This document shows positions 25,479 through 36,975 of a DNA stretch of 64,000 nucleotides, in pieces. The DNA lies in contig NC_081824.1 of NCBI RefSeq assembly GCF_030867095.1, positions 146,349,433 through 146,413,432 on the forward strand, given 5' to 3'. Numbering within the stretch: the first letter of the stretch is position 1; each line of letters begins with the position of its first letter. This DNA comes from Alligator mississippiensis (lineage: Eukaryota > Chordata > Crocodylia > Alligatoridae). The notes below the pieces were generated by a model, which ran no database searches, had not been told where the DNA came from, and saw only the letters and a program-made list of their open reading frames with translations. The translations under genes were made by a program, and so were the position numbers.

Positions 25479-25753
25479 CCGTAACCTACTGTCCCAAATT
25501 AGAGGTGACCGATCTTGCAGAACACCGAAGGAAGAATCGCAAGTGTAGGCCAGATAAGACTGATCACCTGAACACCCTCTCCATCAACATGAATTTCTCA
25601 GTTCATGCTGAAGCCACGGAGTGCCCGAGTGGGACCTAAGGCAGGGGACTTAGTCCTATCACTACTGAGGCCAGCCCATCAAACTGTACTACTGAGGAAT
25701 GAAAACATATCTGGGTATTTGGCTTCTTGGAATCCTAGGACTGTAAGTATAAC

Positions 25754-25960
25754 ATGAATAATAGTAGCAATATCTTTTCAGGTTCAAATTTCATAGTTAG
25801 TTGTAATTGTAATTGTTCTTGGACTTTCTTCCCAAACAATGCTACAGGAATTGGTATTGCATTTGGAATATTGTTCCTTATACAAATAATTATCGTGTTC
25901 TTGTTGTTTATGGTGTTTCTTAAGGCAAAGCAATGTTATATGCACAGTAAGGAATTTTAA
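25754..25960 (+). other. Small open reading frame with one membrane segment, inside an LTR
   Basis: A 68-codon frame beginning MNNSSNIFSGSNFIVSCNCN. It has three possible N-glycosylation sites (NSS, NCS, NAT) before a clear hydrophobic stretch of about 23 residues centred on FLIQIIIVFLLFMVF, then a short basic tail (KAKQCYMHSK). The layout is that of a small type I or type III membrane protein, or of the tail of an envelope-like protein. It sits wholly inside the solo LTR at 25,136-26,100, about 280 bp past its TATA box. I do not recognise the protein. It may be a chance frame in AT-rich DNA; the dense glycosylation sites and good hydrophobic span are the only arguments for meaning. Confidence 0.35.
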
Positions 25961-26105
25961 AATACAATTGTGTTGTATGAACTAAGTGTGTAATCATTGT
26001 GAAATTGTTCAATTCACTAAAAACTTCCCCCAGCCAGTGCATCAAACGAATCAGTAATTAGTGTGGGATCTTTCTCTATTCCATAACCCATTAGAGAACA
26101 GGATG

Positions 26106-27415
26106 ATGGGAGTCATAAATTTTTCATGGCAGCTCCTAACTCCAAAAGCCTGCCTAAGTTTCCTGAATCCACTGAAGCTCAATAGGTTTGGAGAAAAGAA
26201 GAATTAAATACCTAACTACATTAGCTTGCAATTTTGATATAAATTTGCTCAATATCAGGTTCCAGCAATGCTTTTTATATGGTTTCCTCCATACAGAATA
26301 TGAAAAAGATAAAACATCTCAGTCCTGTATCTAATAAAGGAAAGGTCATTTGCAATATGCTGAAAATAGATCAAATTCAGTACAAATCAGGATAGAATAA
26401 TCATCTAAAAAGTCCCCTTATGTTCAATTCTATTGGAGAAATTTTATTTTGCTTGTCTAGGCCAATATTTCCAAACCGCCACTTCACTTTTTGTTCAAGA
26501 CTGGTTTAGGATGTGGCATCATTTTTCCTGCTGGGCTACCCTATTCTTCATGACATCATCACCTTCAGCTTGTACATAATGCAGCTGTTTAATTGTTACA
26601 GTAGGTGGTCTAAAAAAATATTGCTGCCCCATTTCTTCAAGGACTTCTTTGGCTTCTTGTGTCCTTTATTCCTCTTAACATCATAATGTTTATTTTGGAT
26701 CATTTTGCTGGAACTGCTTGTTAAAAAGATTGATGAAAAGAAGGACAAGCTGTCAGTGCCCCTCGACCCACTTCAATAACAAGACTGTTTCTCCAAGGGT
26801 GGCAGAAAGCACTCATTCTAGGCTTTGTTCCAGATGTCCTTCTGAGGAACAGACTCTTGATGACATGTAGTTTGCTTTATGGAGTCCTACTGAAAGAACT
26901 GGCCTCCTCAGTATACCAAGCAGTAGGAAACATGAAAGCAATTCAGGGAGACATGAAAGGAATTGGAGGACAAGGAAAAGGGAGAAATGAGCGGAGCTCT
27001 GCAGTCACAGATCAAACACATTGTTTTTCAGCCAGAATCAGAAACAGATTTCTCAGATGCCGAACTGGGGAATACACACTGTCATCCCCACCACAGCTGG
27101 AATTCCAACTTGAGTTGTTATTATTTGCTTGATGACAACAATTATATGTGAATAAAACTTTAAGAAGATCGTTTGGGATTTGTAAATGTAGAAAAAGAGC
27201 ACTGCACAGTACTGAGTCCTAGTAAGCAGTCCACCTACCAGTGACTTCAGTCGGAGATAAGAGCACACAGCACTTTGCAGCAGTGCTCATCACCTCATGC
27301 TTAGGCTGAAAAACTAGTAAAGATTTCAAATATTTCAGATGAAGAAGTGAGAAATCAGAAACATGAGGCTTTGATTCTCAGTAATGCTATGGCATATGGT
27401 TGCTGAAACACTTAT
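26106..27415. other. Intergenic; one unexplained frame with AATAAA downstream
   Basis: A frame at 26,963-27,151 includes the Ser/Glu-rich run QIKHIVFQPESETDFSDAEL and is followed at once by an AATAAA (near 27,151). That could be the end of an old retrocopy, but I recognise no parent gene and see no A-tail. Nothing else is supported. Confidence 0.3.
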
Positions 27416-27419
27416 TTCA

Positions 27420-28210
27420 ATCACTACACCCCACAACAGAACCAGCAACATTCGTGGATCTTACACCTGCACCTCCAGAAATGTAATATTCAGTGCACCT
27501 CCACTGCACTGAATGTCCTGATGGAAAATATGTAGGAGAAACCAAACAACAACTGCGCACCAGAATGAACACACACTGCAAATCTATCAAAGACAGGAAT
27601 ACCCAGTTACTTATGGGGGCACATTTCTCACAAGACAGCCACTCTCTCTCCTATCTGTCAGTTCTAATCCTCAACGGGAATCTACAAAACACCTTTCACA
27701 GACAAGCCTATGAACTCCACTTCATCAATCTACTGGACACAAAAAATCATGCATTAAATATAGACATTGGATTTATGACACATTACAACCTGCCTGACAA
27801 CTGACTCCCCAGGTAAACTGTCCACTTTATACCAGCTATTCTCATGCCCTTCCCCCCCCCCCCCAATCCTCCTGTCTCCCATCCTTTGACTACAGCTACA
27901 GTCATTCCCCCTTCCCTTTAACACCCTCCCCCCCCCCCCCAACCAAATCTCTCACCTACTGACCATCTCAATTTACATTTTCACTGACTGGGTTTCTTGT
28001 ATACGTACTGGCCTCTGGCTGCTTTACCAGTCCATCCAGGAAAAGCACAAAACATCTGCAGATGCTTCCTCAGCCTGACAAAGGTGTTTGTACCTGAAAG
28101 CTTGATAAGAAGAATTTTTCCAACTATTTGAGTTTGTTTAATAAAAGATATCAGATTCATCCAAAGAACCTTGTCTATGTCCTTAGACCAACACAGCTAC
28201 AACCTAGACC
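27420..28210 (+). mobile_element. Penelope-like (Neptune-type) retroelement 3' end
   Basis: The 104-codon frame at 27,493-27,804 reads CTECPDGKYVGETKQQLRTR, then MNTHCKSIKD, and later GAHFSQDSHSLSYLSVLILN, ending DTKNHALNIDIGFMTHY. This is a GIY-YIG endonuclease domain of the type fused to Penelope-like reverse transcriptases (C..C..G.YVGET...LRTRMN.H, then HF...H, then LN.D.GFM.HY). After the stop, C-runs at 27,856 and 27,927 are followed by a 3' region 'gtacctgaaagcttgataag' and 'agaccaacacagctacaacc', as is usual for these elements. The reverse transcriptase part is missing, so the copy is 5'-truncated. The frame opens without a true ATG. Confidence 0.82.
27856..27940. repeat. Two poly-C runs in the Penelope-like 3' region
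   Basis: C-runs of about 14 and 12 bases at about 27,857-27,870 and 27,928-27,939. Likely grown from C-rich element sequence. Confidence 0.8.
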
Positions 28211-28713
28211 TCTATTTCTTCTTGTACTGCGTATCTGTTCCACTCACAGTGAGCATGTGTTTCATGCACTTGAAATAAGAATCTTCTGAGATGAGCATCT
28301 TGGCTTCTGTACCAAGGAAATAAAGGACACTGCGGTTCTAAAAGCAATGTTCCTTCTTATCATTTGCGGCTGAGACAGAGGTCCCAGTACCCGGTGCATA
28401 ACCCTCTACCCTAAAACTTTTAAGAGTGGATGTAATAATGTTAGTCAGGTAGAGAGTTGCCTGTTGGCACTTAAATAATAAGATTTCGTTTGTAGTTAGG
28501 AACTTTAATTAGCTTCCTCCCTTGCAATATATTCTAAAGCAGAATTTCTTCTGGTGTCAGGTTCTTAGGATGTCACATCCTAAATCACTTGGATATAAAT
28601 ACTGCTGGTCCTGTGAGAGTAATCCCTATTAATTATGGATATGCTTAAGGCGTTTTTTATATAGGGGAAATTCACATTCCCAACAAATGTCCATTATGAA
28701 AATACTTCTTAGA

Positions 28714-28970
28714 GGGTGAATCTACACATACAGCAGACTGTACAGTTGTTACTGCACAGCCATTTAGTACTTGCTTAACCAAGTATTAAATGACTGCACA
28801 GTAACTGGCATTACTGAGCAGTCCCATTGCTGCAGTTATTTTTAGATACTACTGTGCAGTAAGCTTATTACTACTGTACAGTAGCATTGCTGTCATGATG
28901 TGTGCCAGGTGATGCTATGGTGCCGTAGCAAAAACACTATGGCGCTGTAGCGTCTTGTATAGATGCACCC
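28714..28970. mobile_element. MITE, 'TACTGCACAGTA' core family
   Basis: Left edge 'gggtgaatctacacatac', right edge '...cttgtatagatgcaccc', inverted copies. The core blocks 'aaatgactgcacagtaac' and 'tactgagcagt' match the copies at 12,910 and 50,340. Confidence 0.8.
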
Positions 28971-28979
28971 ATAGATCAT

Positions 28980-31029
28980 TAAAAGCCAGAAATTGGAGCC
29001 TAAAGATATTTTTATTAGGCCTTTTGCATAGCTTGCCCCTGCTCCAGACACAGCTGACCCTTGGAACAGGTCCCAATTCAGACTAGAAGGCCCTGGTATT
29101 TCCATGTGTGCTAGTTCCTGGGCTCCATTTCTTAAGACTTCTGCAAATGACTCTGAAGAACCCTGAGGCTTTCCACTTCACTCTGAGAAAAGGATGGGTA
29201 CATCACTTGTGTTCCAAATATATATTTGCACTGCAGTTGCAGTGGAAACTCAGCTTTCCTATAGAGATACCTAAACTGGGTTTACATCAACTAACTCAGG
29301 TACCAGCAGCAGTCTAGCCATGGCAGAACACTGACTTGATGCAGACTAATCATCCCAGACACTGCTTTTGCTTAGATTTTGCAGCCCATCAAGAGCGCCA
29401 TGCTGTTGATGTGAGCCTGCTACCAGTACCAGAGCTAATCAGTTTAGAGTAAGTTTGAGTAACTCTACCCTGCAAGGCAGTTGCAGCTGTGATTACAGTG
29501 ATGACATACCCCTAAGACTAGAAGCAGATCTCCTTTGGAAACTTCTGCCAAAAAGTGATCTAAATCGGCTTTTCACTCCTATTGTAAAGAGATTCATGAT
29601 TCACAGCCAGAGCTAAGAACTGCAAAAGCTCAAAGAACACTTTTCCAAATCCTTGGCATCACATCAAGATAAGAGATCAACTAGTGCCAGCATCACGCAA
29701 TAGCTTCAGGGTTTGGGGAAGTTTCTCATTAAATGATTGCTTCAACAATACCCAGTACATTAGCGTAACCACTATAGTCATGCAAAGAGGTTAATAGTCC
29801 TGTCTCAGTAGTGGGGAAGTCTGTGGTAGCGAAGGGCTTCTGGGATCTGAAGAAGCTGGGGTCTCCCTTACTTTTATCTGATTTCACTAATAACAACCTC
29901 ATCCTTAGAGGTTCTTGGTGGACTTGCATTACAGCCCAACACTCTAGCCACTGCAGCACCACCTTTAAAGGTAGAATCTTCTATATATCCTCCAGCTCTC
30001 AGAATACAGAAGGGTTTGATTCCTTGTTTCCCCAACAGCCTCTTCTACTGTTACAGAGAAGGAATCCAGGATTTCACATAGATCTACATATCATATTAAT
30101 TATGAGGGTAGGCATGTGCTCTCTTGTATCTTTTCCCTTTGGTCCTTGGCTTTTATTCATGTAATGTGCCAACATTGTCTTATTGGAAAACCCGATCAAA
30201 GACATCCTTCCTACATGCTACCTCCTAGAGAGAGATCCTCCTCTTCTGTTCAGAAGCAAAATCTGCAAATCTTCAAATGTCATCACCTCATTTTTAATAG
30301 AAGACATTTATGATCAAAAGGAAAACCCTAAGACTGAGAATTTACAGATCTTAAGTAGCTAGTTCATTCTTGTCACTGAATGAGGTGGTAATTCCTTCTA
30401 CACTTTCTCATTCACATCCATAAGAGTTTCCAGTACTGAGATAGGTAGTTGTGACAGTCCATATTCCACAAACAGATATAGGGGACACAACATAAATTGC
30501 TGGTATTATCCATACAAGGATGCCAGGAAATACAGCTCTTCCTGTTAATAAGGATTTATTACACCTTGCTTGGAATATTTGGCAGATACTTGCAATAGTC
30601 ATCTTAAATGCAAAGAAATCAGACAAAAGATATCTGTAGCATTGTTGGAGAAAAATACCTTGATTCACTTCTTGTATTGAGTTGTTTGGAGGCAGTGGTA
30701 GCTAGTGACAAAAAAAAAGAAAACACCAGGCAAAGATTATCCCAGCAAAAAAGGAACCAAAATAACTTTTTTTCAGCCATAAATATTACTCTTCTGCAAG
30801 CTTATAGCTCAGAATTTCAAATCATCAGGCTAAATTATGAATAAACCATTAAAGCAGGAATTCAAAACAGTTCTGTCTCAGAACACTAGAAGATATCCAA
30901 CTGTGACATAGGGAGCAAGGTTTCAATTCTTTTTTTCCTTTCCTTGTAACTAGAAGAAAGGTGAAAAAGAGTATGGCAATGAATTCTAGATTTGAGAGAA
31001 CTCAGTATTTTTATTCACTGATTCACACT
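28980..31029 (+). other. Unassigned, possibly 5' part of the DIRS-like element
   Basis: No firm coding signal. Frames up to about 117 codons occur on both strands without recognisable domains. Position and lack of other repeat edges make it a candidate for the upstream part of the DIRS-like element. Confidence 0.25.
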
Positions 31030-31689
31030 GAGCACAGTTGAGGTCATCATATCTTCTCTAGATGAAGAAGAATGGCTTAAAGATTTCCACCTGCAGAGTG
31101 CTTTCTATTCCTACTTCCATATTTTGACATATGCAAGATGGAGGCAGTATTTGAGGTTCCTGGAGGGACAAAATCGTTTCTAGTACAGAAGTCTTCAATT
31201 TTGTCTTGCTACAGAACAGATAATAATCACACAAATCCCAGAAGTAGCTGCTACCTAGAAGTATCTCAGAAGTCAAGGTATAGCAGCCCATCACTACCTG
31301 GATAACTATCTTGTGAAAGGAAAGGGCTCAACATCAGGAGCAAAATTCCATCCATAACTTGTTCAGTTCTTCATTACCCCTGACTGAGCAGTCAATCAAG
31401 AGAGTCCATTTTGACTTCAGCACAATGAACAAAATCTATAAAGGTGGTTGTATATGCCACAAAAGCCAAAACTTATCTAACCCAGAACTTGTTTGAAACT
31501 ACATCTAGTCATCCTCAATCAACTTCAGTAACATCCTGGGAATATGGTAAAGTGTTGTCTAAGTGTACTTGTACCTATGCCTCCATTTTTACCGGGTGAC
31601 ATTTGCTTCATGCAGGGATGACAAAAATCAGTATGTACACCAAACAAACAGTCATGCCTCTGTCAGTTCCCTCCTTAGTAATATATACA

Positions 31690-32162
31690 GGGTGCATCTA
31701 CACAAGCATAATAATGTGACATCATAAACTCCAGCACTTATCACCCCACAGTTTATTCCTGCCAGGTATTGCATTTACATATGCACATACCCAGGAACGC
31801 AGTATGTTGAGCCAGGTCAAAGCTGTCCCAGCTGGCAGGGGGCCCAGGATGTTCTGACCCGCATCAACGTGCTGCAGAGGAACTAGTGGGGGCATGAGGG
31901 TGCTCCGGTGTGGGGCTAGCCTGCAGGCAGCCCCCACACTGAAGCACCCCCATGCCCCAGTCAGCCCTGTCAGCATCTACACTTGCACTATTGCAGAGCA
32001 AAGAACTGCACAGCAGGATTTACAAGTACATATATTTACAAGAACTACCCTGCTGCATAGTTTATTAGTTTAGCCTAATAGGTCTGCACATGTAGATGCT
32101 GAGGCATTTACTGCAGAGCTAATTAGTCTACTCCACAGTCAACATCTCATATACATGCACCT
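31690..32162. mobile_element. MITE with GC-rich core (same family as 44.6 kb)
   Basis: Left edge 'gggtgcatctacacaagca', right edge '...catatacatgcacc'. The core 'gggggcatgagggtgctccg' followed by 'tgtggggc' corresponds to 'gggccatgagggtgctatgg' in the copy at 44,641-45,110. It sits inside the DIRS-like remnant, so it inserted later. The flanks share 'tacag' on both sides. Confidence 0.75.
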
Positions 32163-33032
32163 ACAGAGTAGTAACTTTTTCACCACTTGGAGCAAACAAA
32201 ATGATAGTGAGATTTGCATCAAGTACAAAGCAAATAGATTAGAAAGGTCCACTCTTTGTATACTGGAGTTCAGATTGCTTCATAAAGCATGCACTGAATT
32301 TTTACCTTTGTTTAAAAAAGTACCTGTCCAAGTTGCAAACACAAAAGAGCTGGCATGTTTTTCTATAAACAGAAATGGAGAGGGACTGAGAGATATTCCT
32401 TCAGGACTGAGAGAGATTCCAATTAGGAAGATAATGCATACAATATCAGATATCTCGCACAATTTACCTTCCACATTTTCAGGACACTCTGGTAGACCAC
32501 TTGAGTAGACACTTTTAATTAGATTGGGGATGGAAAATCAAGAGCTCAGTAATTCAGACAATTTTCAAGGAACTGAGTAATCTATCACTAGACGTACTTA
32601 AAACAAGGAAAAAAATGCAGTGTTAAGCTTTCTGTTTCATATGAGCTCAGAACCCAGATCCATTTCTGATGTTTCCCTTGTTCATTGGTACCCTCCACTG
32701 GTGCTCACTTATCTACCAATTCCATTGGTTCCAGGTACTCAGAAAATTCAGGTAGGATGTTATCAAAATTATGCTTTATAGCTTCCATTATACCAAGGCA
32801 TTTATGTTACCTGGAACTAAGATTGTTAGCGATGCATCCTCCAAAAAATTTATGTGTAATCACGAGTTTGATATCCCAAGGGATCGTTCTTTATAAAAAT
32901 CCATCACCACTCTATCTTGCAGTATGGTTACTGATTGGATATCAGAAGCAGAGAAATCATATGCCTCTGATGCATAGAATATCTTGATAAATAGTTGGAA
33001 GTCTTTTGTAAATGGCATCATTTTGACACATA
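32163..33032 (+). other. Part of the broken DIRS-like element, no clear domain
   Basis: Between two MITEs. A 117-codon frame at 32,155-32,508 crosses the MITE edge and has no recognisable motif. By position it should be internal DIRS sequence. Confidence 0.35.
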
Positions 33033-33314
33033 TTGGGTGCACCTACACAAGATGCTAAATGAGCAGTAGACTAATTCTACTGTGAATTAGCATATCATGG
33101 CAAAATCAGTATCAGTAATATCAGTAGCGCCATGCCATTGCGCTACTGCACAGTACCATCATTCTTCTACACATTAGGGTTACTTAAAGATGTGTGCCCG
33201 TCTGGTTATTACACACATAGTTAGTACCTGTTATTACAGTTAGTACCTGTTATTACAGATACTATATTTAATGTGCAGAAACCATGGAGCATTAATGCAC
33301 GTGTAGACATGTCC
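33033..33314. mobile_element. MITE of the 'TCTACA' group
   Basis: Left edge 'gggtgcacctacacaagatg', right edge '...gcacgtgtagacatgtcc'. Near 33,219-33,258 a unit of about 21 bases, 'agttagtacctgttattac', is repeated in tandem. Confidence 0.7.
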
Positions 33315-33315
33315 A

Positions 33316-33569
33316 CTTGGTGTGTCTATGTGTTCATTTATGAGCTTTTGCTAATGCTCATTAAGTTTAGTACCTCTACTGACTAAATGTACATGAGGCT
33401 GCCCTAATGCACAGTAGCAAAAACACACTTTTTTTTTTTAGTGACGCTTAATGCACAGTAACATAATTTTACTGCATATTAGCATATTTGCATGGTTTTT
33501 GACACAACATTCTAATGCACAGTAAAATAGGCTACTGTGCATTAAAGTGCACATGTAGATGTGCCCATT
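33316..33569. mobile_element. MITE of the 52.6-kb family, adjacent to the previous one
   Basis: Left edge 'ttggtgtgtctatgtgttc', right edge '...gcacatgtagatgtgccca'. The core 'gaggctgccctaatgcacag' is shared with 52,579-53,108. It follows the preceding MITE with almost no spacer. Confidence 0.75.
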
Positions 33570-34479
33570 TACTACTTTAGATAATCTTATCTCTCTATAG
33601 GAAGCTGGGCTGTTGAATAGTTCCACTGAAGTACAAAACCAGCAATCATCAATGCATATATGCTACTGTGGAAGGGTATTCAGTTTTTTCCCCATTCCAC
33701 TATATCTATATTCTTTAAAGGCTGAAAAAATGTCATTTTTTTCTATTGATAAGCACAACTCATGCTGTTAGAATTTTAGTTTAAGGCTTTCCATATCTAA
33801 TGGGTGAACTACTTGAACTCCTAGCTGCATGTTCTCTCTAAAATTAATCCACGAAAATCTCTTTTCTAGAAGCAAGTATTTCACCTAGGATAACTGAGGA
33901 GACATAAGCATTTGTGGCAGGACCTTCATATACAGTTTCCCACACTGATAAGAAGTCTCTTAGGCCAAGCTCAATTTCCTACTATAGTAAGTGAGAGATT
34001 TCCATTTCAACCAAGCCATTCTCCTAAAAACATTTTTCCCCCGAAACCACAGTCTAATCATGATTATATACCCATGATGTTCATGGGGCCTACCTTTCAC
34101 TTACAAAATGTAATCCTTCAACTTTTTTGCAAAACTATTCCTATCATTTGCTGAGAGGCTGAAGGCCCAAACAGATTCTGCCCAAAGATAATCAAAACTG
34201 GATTTCAGGGTGCATTAGACTCGCTTACAAATTAGCTATCTTATATCCTCCAGATAACCACAGAGCCAGTTTCACTAGGGCAAAGTAACTTATGCTGTTT
34301 TCTTGTAAAACATCAGTATTGCAGACATCTGCAAAGCAGCTGCTTGGGTTTCTATACATAAATTCACCAACAGTGCTCTTCGGTAAAAGCATCCAGATCT
34401 GATGCTTTTTTTGGCATGGTTATTACAAACTATTTTTAGATAGACTACAAATGCTCATCTTCTTAAATCAGACTGAAAG

Positions 34480-35700
34480 TGATATAGATATAGATTACAC
34501 ATTACAATTTAAGAGCACTTAAAACTTGAATGATGATATATTAAGACTTGTTAACAAGTGCTAAGCACTCTCCAGTCATTTTAAAGTTATTCCTCTTTGG
34601 GCAAAGATTATATTTAAGCTATACTACTTCACTTGAGTTCATTTAACTTCTGAATATATTACCTGAAATAAAACCACCAATTTGCAGTCTTCTAGTATTC
34701 CAGGAGGCGCGCAGCTCCTACATGGGCTGGCTATCATTCAAGACTCTATGGCCCTGGAATGATATCTGAGAAGTCAGACAACAAGTGGGTGGAAATGGGG
34801 TGAGCAAAGAGGGAGGTAAAAGAGGTGAAGGGGGCAGGATTGAGGGAGGAAAAGGGAGGCGAGAGTAAGTAGATAGGGGGCTCCCATGCTGCTGCCCCTC
34901 TGCTCTCCAAATTTCACCCTGCCCAATTAATTATCTTCCCCACCCCTGGATCATTTCCCTGCGACCCCAATTGCCTCTCTGTTGGTCCCTACACCGTTGG
35001 ATCACTGCCTTGCCACCCCAATCAACCCAAGGATACCAGAGGCACTGGTGGGAGGTTCTCTCTCCCTACCTGCTCCTGGGATCCCCCCGAAGACCATGGC
35101 AACCCTGTGTACCTAGATCCAGGCCCCACCAGGCCCTGCAACTGAAAGCAGCATAGAGTAGGGAGGCAAGGAGCTGCCAGGCAACTACAGGACCCTGTGT
35201 GGACTGTATGCAGGTATGCAGGGGTAGCAGTGTCTGCAGGGAGCCCTGGAGCATCCAGAGAGGAGTAAACCCCACCCCTGCTGCTCTTATGCTGATTGGA
35301 GGGTCAGGGTAGCAATTCGGGTTGGAGAGACCAATTCAGGGGTGGCTGGGGGATCCAGGGGTTGGTTGGGGGCAGCAGGGTAACTTGGGGGGTGGAAGGG
35401 ATGATCCAAGTGGCATGGGAGGCTTGTTCCTCACCTCCTCCCTGGCCTATGCTGTGGCTAGACAGACAATGAGTAGAGCAGGCATGGAGTAGCCTTGCAG
35501 CCTCTAGCCATTCCCCTGCTTGCCAGCTCTCTAGTGGCAGGCCTGAGTAAGCAGTGCACGTTTGAGAGAGTATCAACCCCACATGATTGATCACTGGCAC
35601 TAGTTAACCTTAACACAGATTAACATGCTGTAGAATTAGCACCTGCTGCTGACACTAAGGAGTAATTTCACACATGGGTATAGATACCACAACAAGATGT
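34480..35700. mobile_element. Possible long non-autonomous DNA element with GC-rich core
   Basis: The left margin 'agattacacattacaattta' recalls the start of the 15.5/17.3-kb family ('ttacacattacac'). The right margin is near 'ttcacacatgggtatagata'. Between them lies a GC-rich core with several chance frames. A block at 35,468-35,510 ('agcaggcatggagtagcc') recurs at about 35,760-35,795 ('ggcaggcatggagcagac'). Boundaries are weak. Confidence 0.4.
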
Positions 35701-35799
35701 TTCTCTTTTCTTTTCTAATTTAAGTCCATCTCTTGTCATTCTAAAGACAACCAGTGAGTGGGGCAGGCATGGAGCAGACTTGCAGCCCCTGGATTCTAA

Positions 35800-36270
35800 A
35801 TAAACTCCAAATTCTCCAGGACTAACAGAGTAGCTTTCTTACACTCGATTTAATATATTTATCACCAATAAAGCAGAGCTTCTTGAATACATATTATGGC
35901 TTTTCATGTAGCACATCTATGTTGTTAATGATTTTGCTATTTTGTAAAATGTTTGATTGTGAGTCACGGATTATGGCTAACTTCCAGGATATAGGATTCT
36001 ATTCATCTCTTCTTCTTTTAGAATATCTAATCCATTCACTGTACATGAGGATTTGTTTTTCTTTTTCCTCTCTTCTATTCTTAAGAGCATTGCCATGTTT
36101 CATTTGATATGACACAGGCAGAGAGATTGTCCTCATCTCCTGTGGGAAACAATCAAAAGTGTACTAAATTTTCGATCCATTACTTGCATTTATATTGCTT
36201 TGGAACACCCTGATATCTTCACTTCCTCTTTGGTGTCTACACCCTTCAAAGGAAAAATAGGTCAGCCAAA
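35800..36270. other. Intergenic, no feature seen
   Basis: AT-rich, chance frames only. Confidence 0.5.
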
Positions 36271-36279
36271 AGGTTGACT

Positions 36280-36975
36280 GAATTTGGTGCCTAGGATCTG
36301 GAATCATGGACCTTAGTGCACTGTTTATTTAATCTTTTTGCCATCATATATTACATTAACTTTTGCATAATGGCCTGGGTGATCTGAGTTGGGTATTATG
36401 GTTTGGCACTTCGTGCTTAAAGGGGTTCACCACTAGTATAAATAATTCTAGGGTCCTCATCCAAATTAGCCTTAATGATGCCTCTGTTTAGGCTTCAGCC
36501 CACCTGAAAACTAGGTGCCTTACTCCAGGAGAGCAATTCAAATAGTGTTAAGTGCCTAGAATCCTTATACAGGGAATAGAGAAAGTCAGTCTTTTACAAA
36601 GGGTGGTCCCCCGCACTTAAGTACATAATATGCAGGCCCCAAAAGCTAGCCAGTAGGAAATACTAGACACAGGGGTCTAATCCAAATGCCTAGGCCTCCA
36701 CAGACACCTGACTCGAGCTACACATGATAAACATTTATAAAATAAAGACCCAATACACCTAGAAATTAGGTACCTAATTAACTGGTGATGGTGGTGCCTA
36801 CCACCTTTTACATAATACCCTACTGGTTAGAACACTTGGCATGGGCCCTAAAACACAGGCTGATAGACACCTGGGTTCTGGGCCCTCCTCAGACAGGGAC
36901 GATTGAAACCTACTCCTCCTACCTCACACATGAGAACGTGCTAAGCAGGCTATGAATTATTCTTTACTGTTGCTG
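36280..36975. repeat. Old interspersed repeat, family not identified
   Basis: 'ctactggttagaacacttgg' followed by 'gacacctgggttctgggccc' recalls the tRNA-like or DNA-repeat segments common in sauropsid genomes. The intronic stretch at 60,560-60,760 carries a similar text in inverted orientation ('gtgctctaaccactagccag'). Confidence 0.45.

Larger units (their letters stand above)
25136..26100 (+). mobile_element. Solo LTR, 965 bp, endogenous retrovirus-like
   Basis: Starts TGTCACCTTAATG and ends TTAGAGAACA, giving TG...CA ends. An exact 5-bp duplication, ggatg, flanks it at 25,131-25,135 and 26,101-26,105. A TATATAAA box at 25,471-25,478 suggests plus orientation with transcription starting near 25,500. 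A 68-codon frame lies downstream of that start (separate entry). No gag, pol or env is present, so this is a solo remnant. A clean polyadenylation signal was not identified. Confidence 0.82.
31030..34440 (+). mobile_element. DIRS-like retroelement, broken, interrupted by MITEs
   Basis: On the plus strand, about 31,080-31,330 shows blocks resembling the reverse transcriptase of DIRS1-type elements, including the region around the catalytic aspartate motif near 31,290-31,310. About 34,300-34,375 encodes ADICKAAAWVSIHKFTN, which matches the C-terminal tyrosine recombinase motif of DIRS elements (family motif ADICKAATW..IH.FT). Order and orientation agree with a DIRS element. Three MITEs lie inside (31,690-32,162, 33,033-33,314, 33,316-33,569). 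The element is broken many times and has no usable frame. It may begin as far left as about 29,000; terminal repeats were not found. Treated as a fossil. Confidence 0.65.

Noticed and set aside
25754-25960. 68-codon frame as a host gene exon
   Set aside because: It lies wholly inside a solo LTR with exact target duplications, so any meaning would be element-derived.
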